A DNA stretch of 27,188 nt from MED-G16 sp964467915 (lineage in GTDB: Bacteria; Bacteroidota; Bacteroidia; Cytophagales; MED-G16): contig CAYXSW010000021.1 of NCBI GenBank assembly GCA_964467915.1, positions 1 to 27,188 on the forward strand, written 5' to 3'. The notes beneath the pieces are model-generated. The model did not search any database, was not told the origin of the DNA, and saw nothing but the letters and a program-made list of their open reading frames with translations. Each line of letters begins with the position of its first letter. Positions within the stretch are counted from its first letter, which is position 1. This document shows positions 14,629 through 22,792 of the stretch, piece after piece. The translations under genes were made by a program, and so were the position numbers.

Positions 14629-17600
14629 ATGAAAATTTTTATTACGTTAATTTTATTTCTTTCTTTTAACTTTTCACCTCTCGCACAAAAGAAAAATAAC
14701 TTAAGAAATAAACTTACTTTTAGTGAAGAATTATATAACTCTATTAACTATAGGCTAGTTGGCCCATTTAGAGGAGGAAGAGCCGGCACTGTTGCTGGTG
14801 TATTAGGAAACGATAATTTATATTATATGGGAACTGCAGGTGGTGGAGTTTGGAAGACAAAAGATGCGGGAAATACATGGGAATCAATAAGTGATGGTTA
14901 TTTTGGTGGTAGTATTGGTGCTGTAGCTGTTAGTGAATCTGATCCTAACATAGTTTATGTGGGAGAAGGAGAACAGACATTAAGAGGTAATGTTTCCTCA
15001 GGAAAGGGCATGTGGAAAAGTCTAGATGCTGGTGAAACTTGGAAATTTATTGGATTGCCTAAATCTGAACATATCTCTAGAATTAGAATTCATCCTGAAA
15101 ACCCTGATGTTGTCTACGTTGGTGTAATAGGTAATTTATGGAAACCAAATGTTGAAAGAGGTTTATATAAGTCTTCTGATGGTGGAGATAGCTGGGACAA
15201 GATTCTGTATGTATCAGAAAATGCAGGTGTTGGTGACGTAATACTTGACCCTAACAACCCTAGAATAATATATGCATCTACTTGGCAGATGAAAAGAAAT
15301 GGATACAGAATGGATAGTGGGGGTCCAGATAGTAAAGTTTTTAGAAGTTTTGATGAAGGCGAAACATGGGAGGATATTTCAGAATTTGATGGTTTACCTA
15401 ATTTTCCTTGGGGCATAGTTGGCGTCACTATATCACCTGTTAATTCTAAAAGGATATGGTTGATGATTGAAGCTTCTAATGGTGGATTGTTTCGATCTGA
15501 TGATGGAGGTAACAACTGGAAAAAAGTTAACTCAAATAGAGCTTTAAGACAAAGGGCATGGTATTACACTAGGATTTACGCTGATTCTCAAAATGAAGAT
15601 AAAATATATATTTTAAATGTAAGTTACGGTGTTTCTACAGATGGCGGTAAAACTTTTACTTTAAAAAATGCACCACACGGTGACCACCATGATTTATGGA
15701 TTGATCCCAATAACAATATGAGATTAGCTATTGCGGATGATGGGGGAGCACAAATTTCTAATGATGGTGGAAATAATTGGACAACTTATTTTAATCAACC
15801 AACTGCTCAATTTTATAGAGTTTCTACTGATAATTCTTTTCCATATAGGATATATGGAGCCCAACAAGATAATAGCACAATAAGAATTAATCACAGGAGT
15901 ACAGCATCATCAATATCAGAAAGAGACTGGGAATCTACCGCAGGTGGAGAAAGTGCTCATTTAGCACCAGACCCTTTAAATAATGACATTGTGTATGGAG
16001 GAACTTACAAGGGTTATATGATGATGAAAGATCATTCTAATGGACAAAATCGTTCTGTTAATATTTGGCCTGATAACCCTGCCGGATCCGGAGCAGAAGT
16101 AATGAAATACAGATTTAATTGGAATTTTCCAATAACATTTAGTCCAAATGATCCAAAAAGATTATATGCTGGCTCTAATTTTCTTCATCTTTCTAAAAAT
16201 GGGGGTCAATCATGGGAAACTATTTCTGGTGATCTCACGAGAAATTTACCAGAAACAATTAAGTCATCAGGTGGTCCAATAACACAGGATAATACTGGGG
16301 CAGAGTTTTATGCTAACATTTTTGCTATTGCTGAATCAAAAATTGAGGAAGGAGTAATATGGACAGGGAGTGATGATGGATTAATTCATGTTACAAGAAA
16401 TGGAGGAAAAACTTGGGAGAATGTGACACCTCCTGAAAGTATTTCACCTAAACTTAATATGATTAATTCAATTGACATCAGTCCATTTAAAAAAGGTAAG
16501 GTATATATAGCTGCTACATCATACAAGTTTGGGGATTATACACCTTATTTATATAAAACTGAAGATTATGGTAAATCTTGGGATTTAATTACAGATGGTA
16601 TAAATAAAGATTATTATACAAGAGTAGTTAGGACTGATATTAGAAGAGAGGGATTACTTTATGCTGGTACAGAGTGGGGTATGTTTATAAGTTTTGATGA
16701 TGGAGCTTCTTGGAAGCAATTTCAATTAAATCTTCCGATAACATCAATTAGAGATTTGAAGGTAAAAGATAATGATTTGGTTGTAGCTACACATGGAAGA
16801 AGTTTTTGGATGATAGATGATTTGACACCTCTTCATCAACTTAATGATGAAATGAAAGATGATGTGGCAATACTATATAAACCTGATATTTCATATAGGT
16901 TAGCACAATCAGGAGGATGGAGAAAACCAAACACATTACTTGTTGGTGAAAATCATCCAAATGGTGTTATTATCAATTACTACTTAAAGAATTATGATGA
17001 GAGTGATTTTGTTAAATTAGATATTCTAAATAAAGATGGATCAACAATAAGGTCTTATACTAACAATAAAAGTAAACTAGTGGAATACTCTAATAAGCCG
17101 GTATTAAGTAATGAAAATGATATTGACTATGCATTATCTGCAAGTAATATAAAAAACATAAAACCCAAATCTGGAGGTAATAAATTAATTTGGGACATGA
17201 GGCACCCAGGATTCGTTTCCTTTGATGGAATGGTACTATATTCATCTCCAAATACTGGACCTAAAGTAGTGCCTGGAAAGTATGACGTAGTATTAACATA
17301 TAATGATGTTGAATTAAAGAAAGAATTTGAAATAATAAAAGATCCTAGGGTTAACAATACTCAGGAAGATTATGAGAGTCAATTGAGCTTTTTACTTGAA
17401 GTAAGAGACGAAGTATCGAAAGCTAACCAGACTATTATTGATATTAGAAAAATAAAAGATGACTTAAAATATTTGAAAAGTAAAGTTTCAGATAAAAGTC
17501 AAATCGTTGATTTAATTGATGAATTTAAAAATAAACTGGAAGTTGTTGAAAACAATATACATATGACAAAAAATCAAAGCAGGCAAGATCCTTTAAATTT

Positions 17601-17811
17601 TGGAATTAGAATTAATAACAGGTTGGCATTTTTGTTAGCAGACTCTCAAAGGGGGGATTATTCGCCAACTAATCAAGCAATTGAATTTTTTAACCAGATT
17701 AAAATGGAATTAAATATAGAAATTTCAAACTTCAAAAAAGTGTTAAATACTTATACTTTACAATTAAATAATATGATTAATGATAATGGAATAAAGTTCA
17801 TATCTTACTGA
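14629..17811 (+). CDS. secreted VPS10/BNR-repeat beta-propeller protein
   Basis: A 1060-residue exported protein with a signal peptide (MKIFITLILFLSFNFSPLAQ). Residues about 35-760 are built of repeated Asp-box/BNR motifs of the S-x-D-x-G-x-x-W type, such as TKDAGNTW, SLDAGETW, SSDGGDSW, SFDEGETW, SDDGGNNW and RNGGKTW. These imply the multi-bladed beta-propeller found in sortilin (VPS10) and BNR glycosidase-like proteins. RLVGPFRGGRAGTVAGV at about 42-58 is the usual opening of a large Bacteroidota family annotated as glycosyl hydrolase or VPS10-domain protein. The last 150 residues contain a likely coiled-coil helix region (about 925-1000). No catalytic residues for sialidase are evident, so enzyme activity is unproven. 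The gene is divergent from miaB and its last 14 bases overlap a convergent sulfotransferase gene. Confidence 0.88.
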   Translation: MKIFITLILFLSFNFSPLAQKKNNLRNKLTFSEELYNSINYRLVGPFRGGRAGTVAGVLGNDNLYYMGTAGGGVWKTKDAGNTWESISDGYFGGSIGAVAVSESDPNIVYVGEGEQTLRGNVSSGKGMWKSLDAGETWKFIGLPKSEHISRIRIHPENPDVVYVGVIGNLWKPNVERGLYKSSDGGDSWDKILYVSENAGVGDVILDPNNPRIIYASTWQMKRNGYRMDSGGPDSKVFRSFDEGETWEDISEFDGLPNFPWGIVGVTISPVNSKRIWLMIEASNGGLFRSDDGGNNWKKVNSNRALRQRAWYYTRIYADSQNEDKIYILNVSYGVSTDGGKTFTLKNAPHGDHHDLWIDPNNNMRLAIADDGGAQISNDGGNNWTTYFNQPTAQFYRVSTDNSFPYRIYGAQQDNSTIRINHRSTASSISERDWESTAGGESAHLAPDPLNNDIVYGGTYKGYMMMKDHSNGQNRSVNIWPDNPAGSGAEVMKYRFNWNFPITFSPNDPKRLYAGSNFLHLSKNGGQSWETISGDLTRNLPETIKSSGGPITQDNTGAEFYANIFAIAESKIEEGVIWTGSDDGLIHVTRNGGKTWENVTPPESISPKLNMINSIDISPFKKGKVYIAATSYKFGDYTPYLYKTEDYGKSWDLITDGINKDYYTRVVRTDIRREGLLYAGTEWGMFISFDDGASWKQFQLNLPITSIRDLKVKDNDLVVATHGRSFWMIDDLTPLHQLNDEMKDDVAILYKPDISYRLAQSGGWRKPNTLLVGENHPNGVIINYYLKNYDESDFVKLDILNKDGSTIRSYTNNKSKLVEYSNKPVLSNENDIDYALSASNIKNIKPKSGGNKLIWDMRHPGFVSFDGMVLYSSPNTGPKVVPGKYDVVLTYNDVELKKEFEIIKDPRVNNTQEDYESQLSFLLEVRDEVSKANQTIIDIRKIKDDLKYLKSKVSDKSQIVDLIDEFKNKLEVVENNIHMTKNQSRQDPLNFGIRINNRLAFLLADSQRGDYSPTNQAIEFFNQIKMELNIEISNFKKVLNTYTLQLNNMINDNGIKFISY

Positions 17812-18607
17812 TTATTAAATCCCAATCTTTTTTGTATTTCTCCATGGAACTATCAAGATATTTTTGATTAATTAATCGTTTTTTAACAACTAAAGACTTA
17901 GGTAAAAGTATTGCAAAATACATTACTAAATGGTATAGAAACCACCATGGTCTAAATAATAACCAATGTTTTACTTTATTTTTTTCGTAATATCTAGGTG
18001 GTGTTTTCTTAAATATTTTACAGAATCCCTTTAAAAAAATAAGTTGTTTTTCAGAATAAGATTTGTGAACTATGTTTAAAGAAATTTCATCTTTATTATA
18101 ATTTGATTTTGTATATTTTGCTATTTTTCCAAGATATGAGTGCGGAGAAGCCTTAAGTTCATCAAAGTTTAATATAAGTGGTTTATTTTTAGAGTATTTG
18201 TATATTATTTCTAACTTATCCTTGTACAGCATATCTTCTTTCTTCCAATACCCAGTATTTTCATTATTATAGAAGTCTTCAAAATCCCAATGCCAACCAT
18301 TTTTAGAATATTTTTTAAATTGGGATGATATCCATTTTTTATGTTCTCTGAAAACAATTATAATTTTTGTTTGAGGGAAATGACTAAGTATTTTACCTAC
18401 TTCTTCTTCGAGTTTTCTGTCAAATTCTCTAGATATCAGATATGATTTATAATTTGTCTTTTTGATGATATTTACACATTTTTTGTATTTATGTGTGCTA
18501 ATGTATTTAATATTTTTAAGTTTAGGAAAGAAATTATTTTGAACAAAAGTTGAACCTGTTTTTGCTAGTCCAACATGAAAATAAATCTCTTTTTCAGTAT
18601 TTAACAT
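17798..18607 (-). CDS. sulfotransferase-family protein
   Basis: A 269-residue cytoplasmic protein of the PAPS-dependent sulfotransferase type. The N-terminal strand and P-loop-like 5'-phosphosulfate-binding motif is YFHVGLAKTGSTFVQ (9-23). A second segment, IIIVFREHKKWISSQFKKY at about 122-140, has the Arg and Ser of the 3'-phosphate-binding motif. KPLILNFDEL at about 190-199 matches the loop usually following it. A hydrophobic stretch at about 215-240 (LFRPWWFLYHLVMYFAILLP) may be a membrane-associated helix. Such enzymes often sulfate surface polysaccharides, but no polysaccharide genes are nearby. It is divergent from the XRE-S24 regulator, and the ATG directly abuts one of two matching palindromes, so it may be controlled by that regulator. 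Acceptor unknown. Confidence 0.8.
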   Translation of the reverse strand: MLNTEKEIYFHVGLAKTGSTFVQNNFFPKLKNIKYISTHKYKKCVNIIKKTNYKSYLISREFDRKLEEEVGKILSHFPQTKIIIVFREHKKWISSQFKKYSKNGWHWDFEDFYNNENTGYWKKEDMLYKDKLEIIYKYSKNKPLILNFDELKASPHSYLGKIAKYTKSNYNKDEISLNIVHKSYSEKQLIFLKGFCKIFKKTPPRYYEKNKVKHWLLFRPWWFLYHLVMYFAILLPKSLVVKKRLINQKYLDSSMEKYKKDWDLIISKI

Positions 18608-18623
18608 ACTAAATATTTTAGTA
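18607..18623. promoter_or_regulatory. candidate operator 1, TACTA-N7-TAGTA
   Basis: TACTAAATATTTTAGTA is a palindrome with 7-bp perfect arms around TAT. It touches the sulfotransferase start codon (18607-18605). The TACTA-N7-TAGTA core is repeated 39 bases away at 18646-18662. It is a likely binding site for the dimeric XRE-S24 regulator encoded next door. Confidence 0.6.
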
Positions 18624-18645
18624 ATTGATAAAAAATATATATTTT

Positions 18646-18662
18646 TACTAATAATTATAGTA
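18646..18662. promoter_or_regulatory. candidate operator 2, TACTA-N7-TAGTA
   Basis: A second TACTA-N7-TAGTA with the same 17-base geometry as operator 1. Its symmetry extends outward to 9-bp perfect arms (TTTTTACTA at 18642-18650 and TAGTAAAAA at 18658-18666), ending directly against the ATG of the XRE-S24 regulator at 18667. The position suits autorepression. Confidence 0.6.
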
Positions 18663-18666
18663 AAAA

Positions 18667-19431
18667 ATGATAAATGTAAACGAAAATATAAGGTTTCTAC
18701 GCAAGAAAAAAGGGTGGACTCAAGAAAAATTTTCTAAAAAAATTGGAATAAAAAGATCATTGGTTGGTGCATATGAAGAGGGTAGATCTGATCCCAGGTT
18801 GAGCAACCTGCTAAAAATATGTGAGATATTTTCAATTTCTTTAGACAATATTTTGAAAAAGGATGTTTCTTTATTACCTGAAGATCAATATCTAAAAAAT
18901 GAAGATCAAAATGTTAAAGTGCTTTCAATTACTGTCGATAAAATTGGAAAAGAAAATATTGAACTTATTAACCAAAAAGCTTCTGCTGGTTATTTAAACT
19001 CTTATTCTGACTTTGAGTTTATTGAAAATCTACCAAAATTCCAGTTACCTTTTTTAAATTTTAGTGGAACACATAGAGCTTTTGAAATTAAAGGTGATTC
19101 AATGTTACCACTTACCTCGGGTAGCATAGTCATTGGTAAATTTATTGAAGACATATCACATGTAAAAGATGGCAAGACATACGTATTACTGACTAAGGAA
19201 GATGGTATTATATATAAAAGAGTACAGGTTCTTGATAATTCAATTAAACTTATTTCAGATAATAAAGAATATGATACATATACAATTTCAAATTATGATA
19301 TTTTAGAAATATGGGAAGGTATTGCCTTTTTTAGTTTAGATTTTCCTAATCCTAACACTGAATATTCTTCAATAAAAAATCATATCAATAATTTATATTC
19401 CAATTTAGACGACCTTAAGAAAAAGTTATAA
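18667..19431 (+). CDS. XRE-family regulator with S24 (LexA-like) peptidase domain
   Basis: A 254-residue two-domain repressor. Residues about 6-62 form an XRE/Cro-type helix-turn-helix (LRKKKGWTQEKFSKKIGIKR, then VGAYEEGRSDPRLSNLLKI). Residues about 98-222 form a LexA/CI-like S24 domain. It has the cleavage-site-like Ala107-Gly108 in KASAGYL, the nucleophile Ser145 in KGDSMLP, and the general base Lys184 in IIYKRV. Site and catalytic dyad are all present, so self-cleavage, as in LexA or HdiR, is possible and would link it to DNA damage or another stress. Its start codon is abutted by a palindrome that recurs before the divergent sulfotransferase gene, pointing to autoregulation. The nitroreductase gene begins 23 bases downstream. 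Similar regulators are common in Bacteroidota; the signal here is unknown. Confidence 0.9.
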   Translation: MINVNENIRFLRKKKGWTQEKFSKKIGIKRSLVGAYEEGRSDPRLSNLLKICEIFSISLDNILKKDVSLLPEDQYLKNEDQNVKVLSITVDKIGKENIELINQKASAGYLNSYSDFEFIENLPKFQLPFLNFSGTHRAFEIKGDSMLPLTSGSIVIGKFIEDISHVKDGKTYVLLTKEDGIIYKRVQVLDNSIKLISDNKEYDTYTISNYDILEIWEGIAFFSLDFPNPNTEYSSIKNHINNLYSNLDDLKKKL

Positions 19432-19442
19432 TCTTTTTTATA

Positions 19443-19450
19443 TAATTTTG
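19443..19450 (+). promoter_or_regulatory. candidate -7 element before the nitroreductase gene
   Basis: TAATTTTG is an exact TAnnTTTG match in the 23-base gap before the nitroreductase ATG (19455). Transcription would then start at or beside the ATG, giving an almost leaderless mRNA. No -33 TTTG is visible, so this may be chance. Confidence 0.2.
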
Positions 19451-19454
19451 GGAA

Positions 19455-20228
19455 ATGTCTAAAATCACAATTCTATCAGATATTAAAAGTGATAAATCTT
19501 TTGTAGAGAAATTACCTGATATTAATCATAAAGAGTTTGATAAAGTTATTCAATCAAGAAGAAGTATAAGGGTATTTACTAAGGAGAAAATTCCTCATGA
19601 AATAATAAAAAAATCTTTAAATAATTCATTAAAAGCTCCTACCTCTTCAAATTTGCAGACATGGGAAATATATTGGGCCAAGTCAAAAAACATTAAGGAA
19701 AAGATAATAAATGCTTGTTTGTCTCAACCTGCTGCAAAGACAGCAAAAGAATTATTTGTATTTGTTTCTAGACCTGATAATTGGAAACGAAATAATCAAA
19801 TGATGGTTGATTATCTTAAAAATAAAGAGAATCCACCATCATCTGTACTAAGATATTATCAGAAAATAACGAAAATAGCATACAATCAAGGCTTTCTTAA
19901 TATTTTTGGTATCCTTAAAAAGATTTATGTAACAGTGTATGGTATATTTAAAGTTATTCCAAGAGAACCAACATCCTTTAATGACATGAAGGTATGGTCT
20001 CAAAAAACAACAGCCTTAGCCTGTCAAAACTTTATGTTATCCATGAGGGCATACGGTTTTGATACTTGTCCTATGGAAGGTTTTGATTCATATAGATTAA
20101 AAAAAATATTAAAACTCCCCAAAAAAGCTCAAATTTGTATGGTAATTGGTGCTGGTAAAAGAGATCCTAGTGGTGTTTATGGTAAACAATTTAGATTTGA
20201 TAATAGCCTTTTTATTAAAGAAGTTTAA
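19455..20228 (+). CDS. nitroreductase-family FMN oxidoreductase
   Basis: A 257-residue flavin oxidoreductase of the nitroreductase fold, which uses FMN and NAD(P)H to reduce nitro compounds, quinones or related electrophiles. The N-terminal FMN-phosphate motif SRRSIRVF (34-41) is clear, followed by SLKAPTSSNLQTWEIYW (57-73), the usual Ser/Asn FMN-contacting segment. TTALACQNFMLSMRAYGFDTCPMEGFD (about 189-215) and ICMVIGAGKRDP (about 229-240) are the conserved central helix and the C-terminal FMN strand. The stretch at about 95-175 is longer than in minimal members and may form a substrate lid. The gene lies 23 bases after the XRE-S24 regulator and 5 bases before thrS, so it could share transcripts with either. 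Natural substrate unknown. Confidence 0.88.
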   Translation: MSKITILSDIKSDKSFVEKLPDINHKEFDKVIQSRRSIRVFTKEKIPHEIIKKSLNNSLKAPTSSNLQTWEIYWAKSKNIKEKIINACLSQPAAKTAKELFVFVSRPDNWKRNNQMMVDYLKNKENPPSSVLRYYQKITKIAYNQGFLNIFGILKKIYVTVYGIFKVIPREPTSFNDMKVWSQKTTALACQNFMLSMRAYGFDTCPMEGFDSYRLKKILKLPKKAQICMVIGAGKRDPSGVYGKQFRFDNSLFIKEV

Positions 20229-20233
20229 AAATT

Positions 20234-22168
20234 ATGTCCAAAATAAAAGTTCAATTTCCAGATAATTCAATTAAAGAATTTGATTCAGGAATTTCTTGTT
20301 TTGAAATAGTAAAATCAATAAGTAATAGTCTTGCTAAAAAAGTTCTTGTTGCTTCATATAATGACAATGTTCTTGATCTTTCATCTAAACTAACTTCTGA
20401 CGGTAAAATTAAATTTTATACATGGGATGATTCCGAAGGAAAATCTACATTTTGGCACTCATCAGCTCATATTTTGGCAGAGTCTGTTGAAAGCTTATAC
20501 CCTGGTGTTAAATTTGGAATAGGACCACCGGTATCAAATGGGTTTTATTATGATATCGATTTTGGTGAGTATGATCTATCTAAAATTAATATCACAAAAA
20601 TAGAAGAAAAATTTTTGAATTTAACTAGACAAAATTTAGAGTTTATAAGATCAGAAGTTTCAAAAAATGATGCTAAATCCTATTTCAAAGAAAAAGGTGA
20701 CACTTTAAAATTAGACTTAATTGATGATTTAAAAGAAGGAGAAATATCGTTTTATAAGCAAGGAAATTTTACAGATTTATGTAGAGGTCCTCATATACCA
20801 TCATCTAAATTTATTAAATCTTTTAAAATATTAAATACAGCAGGTGCTTACTGGAGAGGTGATGAAAATAATCAACAGCTAACTAGATTATATGCGATTT
20901 CATTTCCAAAGCAAAATATGTTAGAAGACTATCTGATAAAGTTAGAAGAAGCTAAAAAAAGAGATCATAGAAAATTAGGTAAAGAACTTGAACTCTTTTT
21001 TTTCAGTGAGAAGGTAGGTTCAGGTTTACCAATGTGGCTACCAAATGGTCATATTATTAGAGAAAATTTGATGGAATTTATGAGAAATGAGCAAATATCA
21101 CAGGGTTATAAACATGTAACAACACCTCATATTGGATCAAAAAAACTTTACGTGACATCAGGTCATTATGATAAATATGGTGAATCTTCTTTCCAACCTA
21201 TTGAGGTTCCTTCAGATAATGACGAGTACCTCTTAAAACCAATGAATTGTCCCCATCATTGTGAAATATTTAATTTTAAACCACATTCATATAAAGAGCT
21301 TCCAATTAGAATAGCTGAATTTGGTACAGTGTATAGATATGAACAAAGCGGGGAACTACATGGCATGACTAGAGTTAGGGGATTTACACAAGATGATGCG
21401 CATATATTTTGTACTATAGATCAAGTTAAAGATGAAGTTTTAGGTGTTATGGATCTTATCTTAAAAGTTTTTAAATCATTGTCATTTAAAGATTATAAGG
21501 TTCAAATTTCTTTAAGAGATAAAGAAGATTCTTCAAAATATATGGGGGATTCTAAATTATGGGATAAAGCTGAAAATGACCTAGTTAATGCAGTTAAAGA
21601 TACTGATATAAAGGCCCGAGTAGTTTATGGAGAAGCTGCTTTTTATGGACCTAAAATTGACTTTATGGTAAGTGATTCTTTAGATAGAGAATGGCAACTA
21701 GGCACAATACAAGTAGATTATCAGCTACCAAAGAGGTTTAATTTAGAGTACGTGGACAAAAACAATTCTAAGAAAACACCTGTGCTTATTCATAGAGCCC
21801 CTTTTGGTTCCTTAGAAAGATTTATTGCTATACTTACTGAACACTGTGAAGGTAATTTTCCTTTATGGATTGCTCCAAAACAAATAGTTATTTTGCCAAT
21901 AACTGAAAAAGTAAATAGATATGCTGAAAATATAAAAAATGAGTTGGATAATTTAAATTACAGGACATCTATTGATTTAAGAATTGAAAAAATATCAAAA
22001 AAAATAAGAGATGCAGAAGTCAAGAAAATTCCTTACATGTTAATTATTGGTGAAGATGAAATGAAATCAAGTACTGTATCAATTAGAAAAAAGTCTATTG
22101 GTGATAAAGGGAAGGTAAAATTAGAGAATCTGATAAGTATGTTAGAAGATGATATGAAATATCAATGA
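20234..22168 (+). CDS. thrS: threonyl-tRNA synthetase
   Basis: A 644-residue full-length ThrRS that charges tRNA-Thr and edits Ser-tRNA-Thr. It has an N-terminal TGS domain (1-65). The editing domain has HSSAH (His75, His79) and DLCRGPH (Cys183, His187). The class II catalytic core has motif 2 at VYRYEQSGELHGMTRVRGFTQDDAH, and zinc ligands Cys339 (KPMNCPHHC), His390 and a C-terminal His in PVLIHRAPFGSLERF near 518. The anticodon-binding domain follows (WIAPKQIVILPI to the end). Length and all key residues are normal. It begins 5 bases after the nitroreductase stop and leads the thrS-infC-rpmI-rplT order common in bacteria. The 75-base gap to infC is the only sizeable one in the cluster. Confidence 0.98.
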   Translation: MSKIKVQFPDNSIKEFDSGISCFEIVKSISNSLAKKVLVASYNDNVLDLSSKLTSDGKIKFYTWDDSEGKSTFWHSSAHILAESVESLYPGVKFGIGPPVSNGFYYDIDFGEYDLSKINITKIEEKFLNLTRQNLEFIRSEVSKNDAKSYFKEKGDTLKLDLIDDLKEGEISFYKQGNFTDLCRGPHIPSSKFIKSFKILNTAGAYWRGDENNQQLTRLYAISFPKQNMLEDYLIKLEEAKKRDHRKLGKELELFFFSEKVGSGLPMWLPNGHIIRENLMEFMRNEQISQGYKHVTTPHIGSKKLYVTSGHYDKYGESSFQPIEVPSDNDEYLLKPMNCPHHCEIFNFKPHSYKELPIRIAEFGTVYRYEQSGELHGMTRVRGFTQDDAHIFCTIDQVKDEVLGVMDLILKVFKSLSFKDYKVQISLRDKEDSSKYMGDSKLWDKAENDLVNAVKDTDIKARVVYGEAAFYGPKIDFMVSDSLDREWQLGTIQVDYQLPKRFNLEYVDKNNSKKTPVLIHRAPFGSLERFIAILTEHCEGNFPLWIAPKQIVILPITEKVNRYAENIKNELDNLNYRTSIDLRIEKISKKIRDAEVKKIPYMLIIGEDEMKSSTVSIRKKSIGDKGKVKLENLISMLEDDMKYQ

Positions 22169-22190
22169 AATTAATCTAAAAATGCTTTTA

Positions 22191-22223
22191 TTTTTTTAAA
22201 TATTTGAGATATTTGCAAAAAAA
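22191..22223 (+). other. AU-only hairpin between thrS and infC
   Basis: AAATAT (22198-22203) pairs with ATATTT (22209-22214) around TTGAG. Seven T (22191-22197) and seven A (22217-22223) can extend the stem past a 2-base GC bulge. It lies 8 bases before the infC Shine-Dalgarno. It is weak because it has no G-C pairs; a role in infC control is a guess. Confidence 0.25.
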
Positions 22224-22231
22224 ATTAAACA

Positions 22232-22238
22232 AAGGAGG
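22232..22238 (+). promoter_or_regulatory. strong Shine-Dalgarno of infC
   Basis: AAGGAGG at 22232-22238 is the full core complement of the 16S rRNA 3' end. It stands 5 bases before an ATT at 22244. Other genes in the window have no comparable sequence before their start, so this site decides the infC start. Confidence 0.8.
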
Positions 22239-22243
22239 GTAAA

Positions 22244-22786
22244 ATTAATAGAATACGAAAAAGAAGAAACTGGAAGAAGCCAGAAGAGAAGCACAGAATA
22301 AATGATAGAATAACTTCTAATATGGTAAGAGTAGTAGGAGAGAATGTTAAAGTTAATATTTACCCAATACATAAAGCAAAAGAAATGGCACAACAACTTG
22401 GCCTAGATTTAGTAGAGATTTCACCAAATTCGGATCCACCAGTTTGTAAAATCATTGATTACTCTAAGTTTAAATACATTCAGAAAAAGAAGCAAAAATC
22501 AATAAGATCTAATGCCCAAAAGACAGTGCTAAAAGAGATTAGGTTTGGTCCGAACACGGACGAACATGATTTTAATTTTAAATTAAAGCACGCTATCAAG
22601 TTTTTAGAAAGCGGAGCAAAAGTTAAAGCGTATGTTCATTTTTATGGAAGAACAATCGTATTTAAGGAAAGAGGAGAAATTTTATTATTAAGGCTAGCAC
22701 AAGCACTAGAAGATTATGCTAATGTAGAAGAATTACCTAAATTAGAGGGAAAAAGAATGTTTTTAATGTTATCACCAAAAAAATAA
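22244..22786 (+). CDS. infC: translation initiation factor IF-3, AUU start
   Basis: IF-3 binds the 30S subunit, prevents premature joining of subunits and proofreads the start codon. The first in-frame ATG (22322) would remove the conserved N-terminus. The frame is open back to a stop at 22226. The 26 codons from ATT 22244 encode (M)NRIRKRRNWKK followed by EEKHRINDRITSN, the basic N-terminus with the RIN.RI motif seen in IF-3 proteins. With ATT the protein has 180 residues, the same as E. coli IF-3, whose gene also starts with AUU and is autoregulated through it. Family signatures follow: GLDLVEISPNSDPPVCKIIDYSKF and the C-terminal KEIRFGPNTDEHDFNFK and LPKLEGKRMFLMLSPKK. It precedes rpmI by 6 bases. 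Confidence is very high for the gene, high for the ATT start. Confidence 0.93.
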   Translation: MNRIRKRRNWKKPEEKHRINDRITSNMVRVVGENVKVNIYPIHKAKEMAQQLGLDLVEISPNSDPPVCKIIDYSKFKYIQKKKQKSIRSNAQKTVLKEIRFGPNTDEHDFNFKLKHAIKFLESGAKVKAYVHFYGRTIVFKERGEILLLRLAQALEDYANVEELPKLEGKRMFLMLSPKK

Positions 22787-22792
22787 AAAATT

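Noticed and set aside
22200..22215. Direct repeat ATATTTG-AG-ATATTTG before infC.
   Set aside because: It is explained by the AU hairpin and low-complexity sequence; seven-base AT repeats are expected by chance.
22196..22396. A 66-codon minus-strand hydrophobic frame across the infC 5' region.
   Set aside because: It is the shadow of the IF-3 N-terminal codons and the AT-rich spacer.
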